DNA of 64,000 nucleotides from Nesterenkonia alba DSM 19423 (GTDB lineage: Bacteria; Actinomycetota; Actinomycetes; Actinomycetales; Micrococcaceae): assembly GCF_000421745.1 (NCBI RefSeq), contig NZ_ATXP01000001.1, positions 186,001 through 250,000 on the forward strand. The letters run 5' to 3'. Positions 63,411-64,000 of this stretch are shown piece by piece. Made by a program: the position numbers and the translations under genes. Within the stretch, counting starts at the first letter, position 1, and every line of letters starts with the position of its first letter. Below the pieces are notes generated by a model, which saw only the letters and a list, made by a program, of their open reading frames with translations, did not search any database and was not told the DNA's origin.

Positions 63411-64000
63411 ATCAGCGAACCACGCATCAACAACCGTATCCGTGTGCCGGAAGTCCGCCTGGTGGGTCCCCAGGGGGAACAGGTGGGAATCGTGCGTATT
63501 GAAGACGCACTGAGACTGGCATCGGAGGCTGATCTGGATCTGGTGGAAGTGGCCCCACAGGCTAAGCCTCCGGTCTGCAAGCTGATGGATTACGGCAAGT
63601 GGAAATACGAGGCCGCCGTTAAAGCCCGCGAGTCGCGGAAGAATCAGGCCACCACCACGCTGAAGGAAGTCCGCTTCCGCCTGAAGATCGATGACCATGA
63701 CTACGAGACCAAGGTCGGCCACGCCCGCCGGTTCCTCGAAGCCGGGGACAAGGTCAAAGCAATGATCCAGTTCCGTGGCCGCGAGCAGCAGCGGCCGGAA
63801 ATGGGTGTGCGCCTGTTGCAGCGATTCAGCGAGGATGTCGCTGATCTTGGCCAAGTGGAATCTGCGCCCCGTCAGGACGGACGGCACATGGTCATGGTGG
63901 TGGGGCCCCTGCGCACTAAGGCCCAGCAGGCCAAGAGTGGGGACACCCCCTCGGATAACGAGGACAACAAGGCGCGTACGCGAGAGAAGAACGAACGCCG
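63411..64000 (+). CDS. infC: Translation initiation factor IF-3 (3' partial), ATC start inferred
   Basis: The frame is open to the window end (about 196 codons seen). The start region reads [19 protein letters not shown], the usual actinobacterial IF-3 N terminus, and continues through [17 protein letters not shown] and [12 protein letters not shown]. No ATG, GTG or TTG is in place: ATC at 63411 has AGGAG eight bases upstream, and an in-frame ATT at 63384 lacks one. infC of E. coli uses ATT, by which IF-3 represses its own translation. GTG 63438 inside the domain would truncate it. Confidence 0.92.
   Translation, partial: MSEPRINNRIRVPEVRLVGPQGEQVGIVRIEDALRLASEADLDLVEVAPQAKPPVCKLMDYGKWKYEAAVKARESRKNQATTTLKEVRFRLKIDDHDYETKVGHARRFLEAGDKVKAMIQFRGREQQRPEMGVRLLQRFSEDVADLGQVESAPRQDGRHMVMVVGPLRTKAQQAKSGDTPSDNEDNKARTREKNER

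Noticed and set aside
63352-63513. Short ATG frame overlapping the infC start in another frame
   Set aside because: It runs into the conserved IF-3 coding region out of frame and has no ribosome binding site; a leader-peptide role cannot be excluded but nothing supports it.

Overview
The window is a high-GC actinobacterial chromosome segment. Two blocks keep the mycobacterial gene order. The first is the end of an AdnB-like nuclease gene, uvrD2, a DUF2342 protein, a PDZ/Lon-like protein and a UPF0182 protein (compare Rv3201c-Rv3193c). The second is mtrA-mtrB-lpqB-comF-hpf-secA (Rv3246c-Rv3240c), followed further on by pdtaS and whiB1. There are no mycolate-type genes. WhiB1, LpqB, the long-form HPF, the 180-kDa-type NAD glutamate dehydrogenase and the overall protein style point to Micrococcales, probably Micrococcaceae. 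The genus cannot be fixed from the sequence alone.

Layout. 1-8.6 kb: DNA-repair genes (AdnB end, UvrD2), two tandem paralogous MFS exporters and a phosphotransferase with a repetitive tail. 8.6-15.9 kb: a coupled cluster of a metallopeptidase, a degenerate ThiF-like protein, a DUF2342 protein, a PDZ/Lon-like protease and UPF0182. 16.0-18.0 kb: initiator tRNA-Met with promoter and terminator, then a decayed IS256/IS1249-type element with three recognisable ends, an SdpI-like membrane protein and a gene cut off after seven codons. 18-21 kb: a NarL-type two-component system, a Sap/GAP membrane protein and a VapC toxin remnant. 21-30.5 kb: small envelope proteins, the PdxST pyridoxal phosphate synthase, an SDR, PspA with a coiled-coil membrane partner, an HtrA protease and a PIG-L deacetylase.

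30.5-42.1 kb: a single polypeptide fusing an ECF sigma factor to an RskA-like anti-sigma factor, TrmL, a J-domain protein, a cysteine desulfurase, chorismate mutase, MnmA, and the MoxR/DUF58/DUF4350/DUF4129 envelope cluster. Cysteine desulfurase and MnmA together would supply tRNA 2-thiouridine. 42.2-51 kb: the MtrAB-LpqB cell-envelope signalling operon, ComF, ribosome hibernation factor and SecA. 51-55.5 kb: an Rv3235-like protein, a LysM protein, a small MerR-type DNA-binding protein and a CpaB/CpaE-like pair. A 16-bp identical motif lies in front of both the LysM gene and the DNA-binding-protein gene, which suggests a small regulon. 55.5-64 kb: NAD-glutamate dehydrogenase, the PdtaS sensor kinase, WhiB1 with a CRP-type site in its upstream region, small membrane and DUF1844 proteins, and the start of infC, which appears to use an ATC start codon.

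The most interesting observations are the sigma/anti-sigma fusion, the phased repeats around the LysM/HTH genes, the broken SdpI-linked gene in the IS region, and the non-standard start codons inferred for mtrB and infC.
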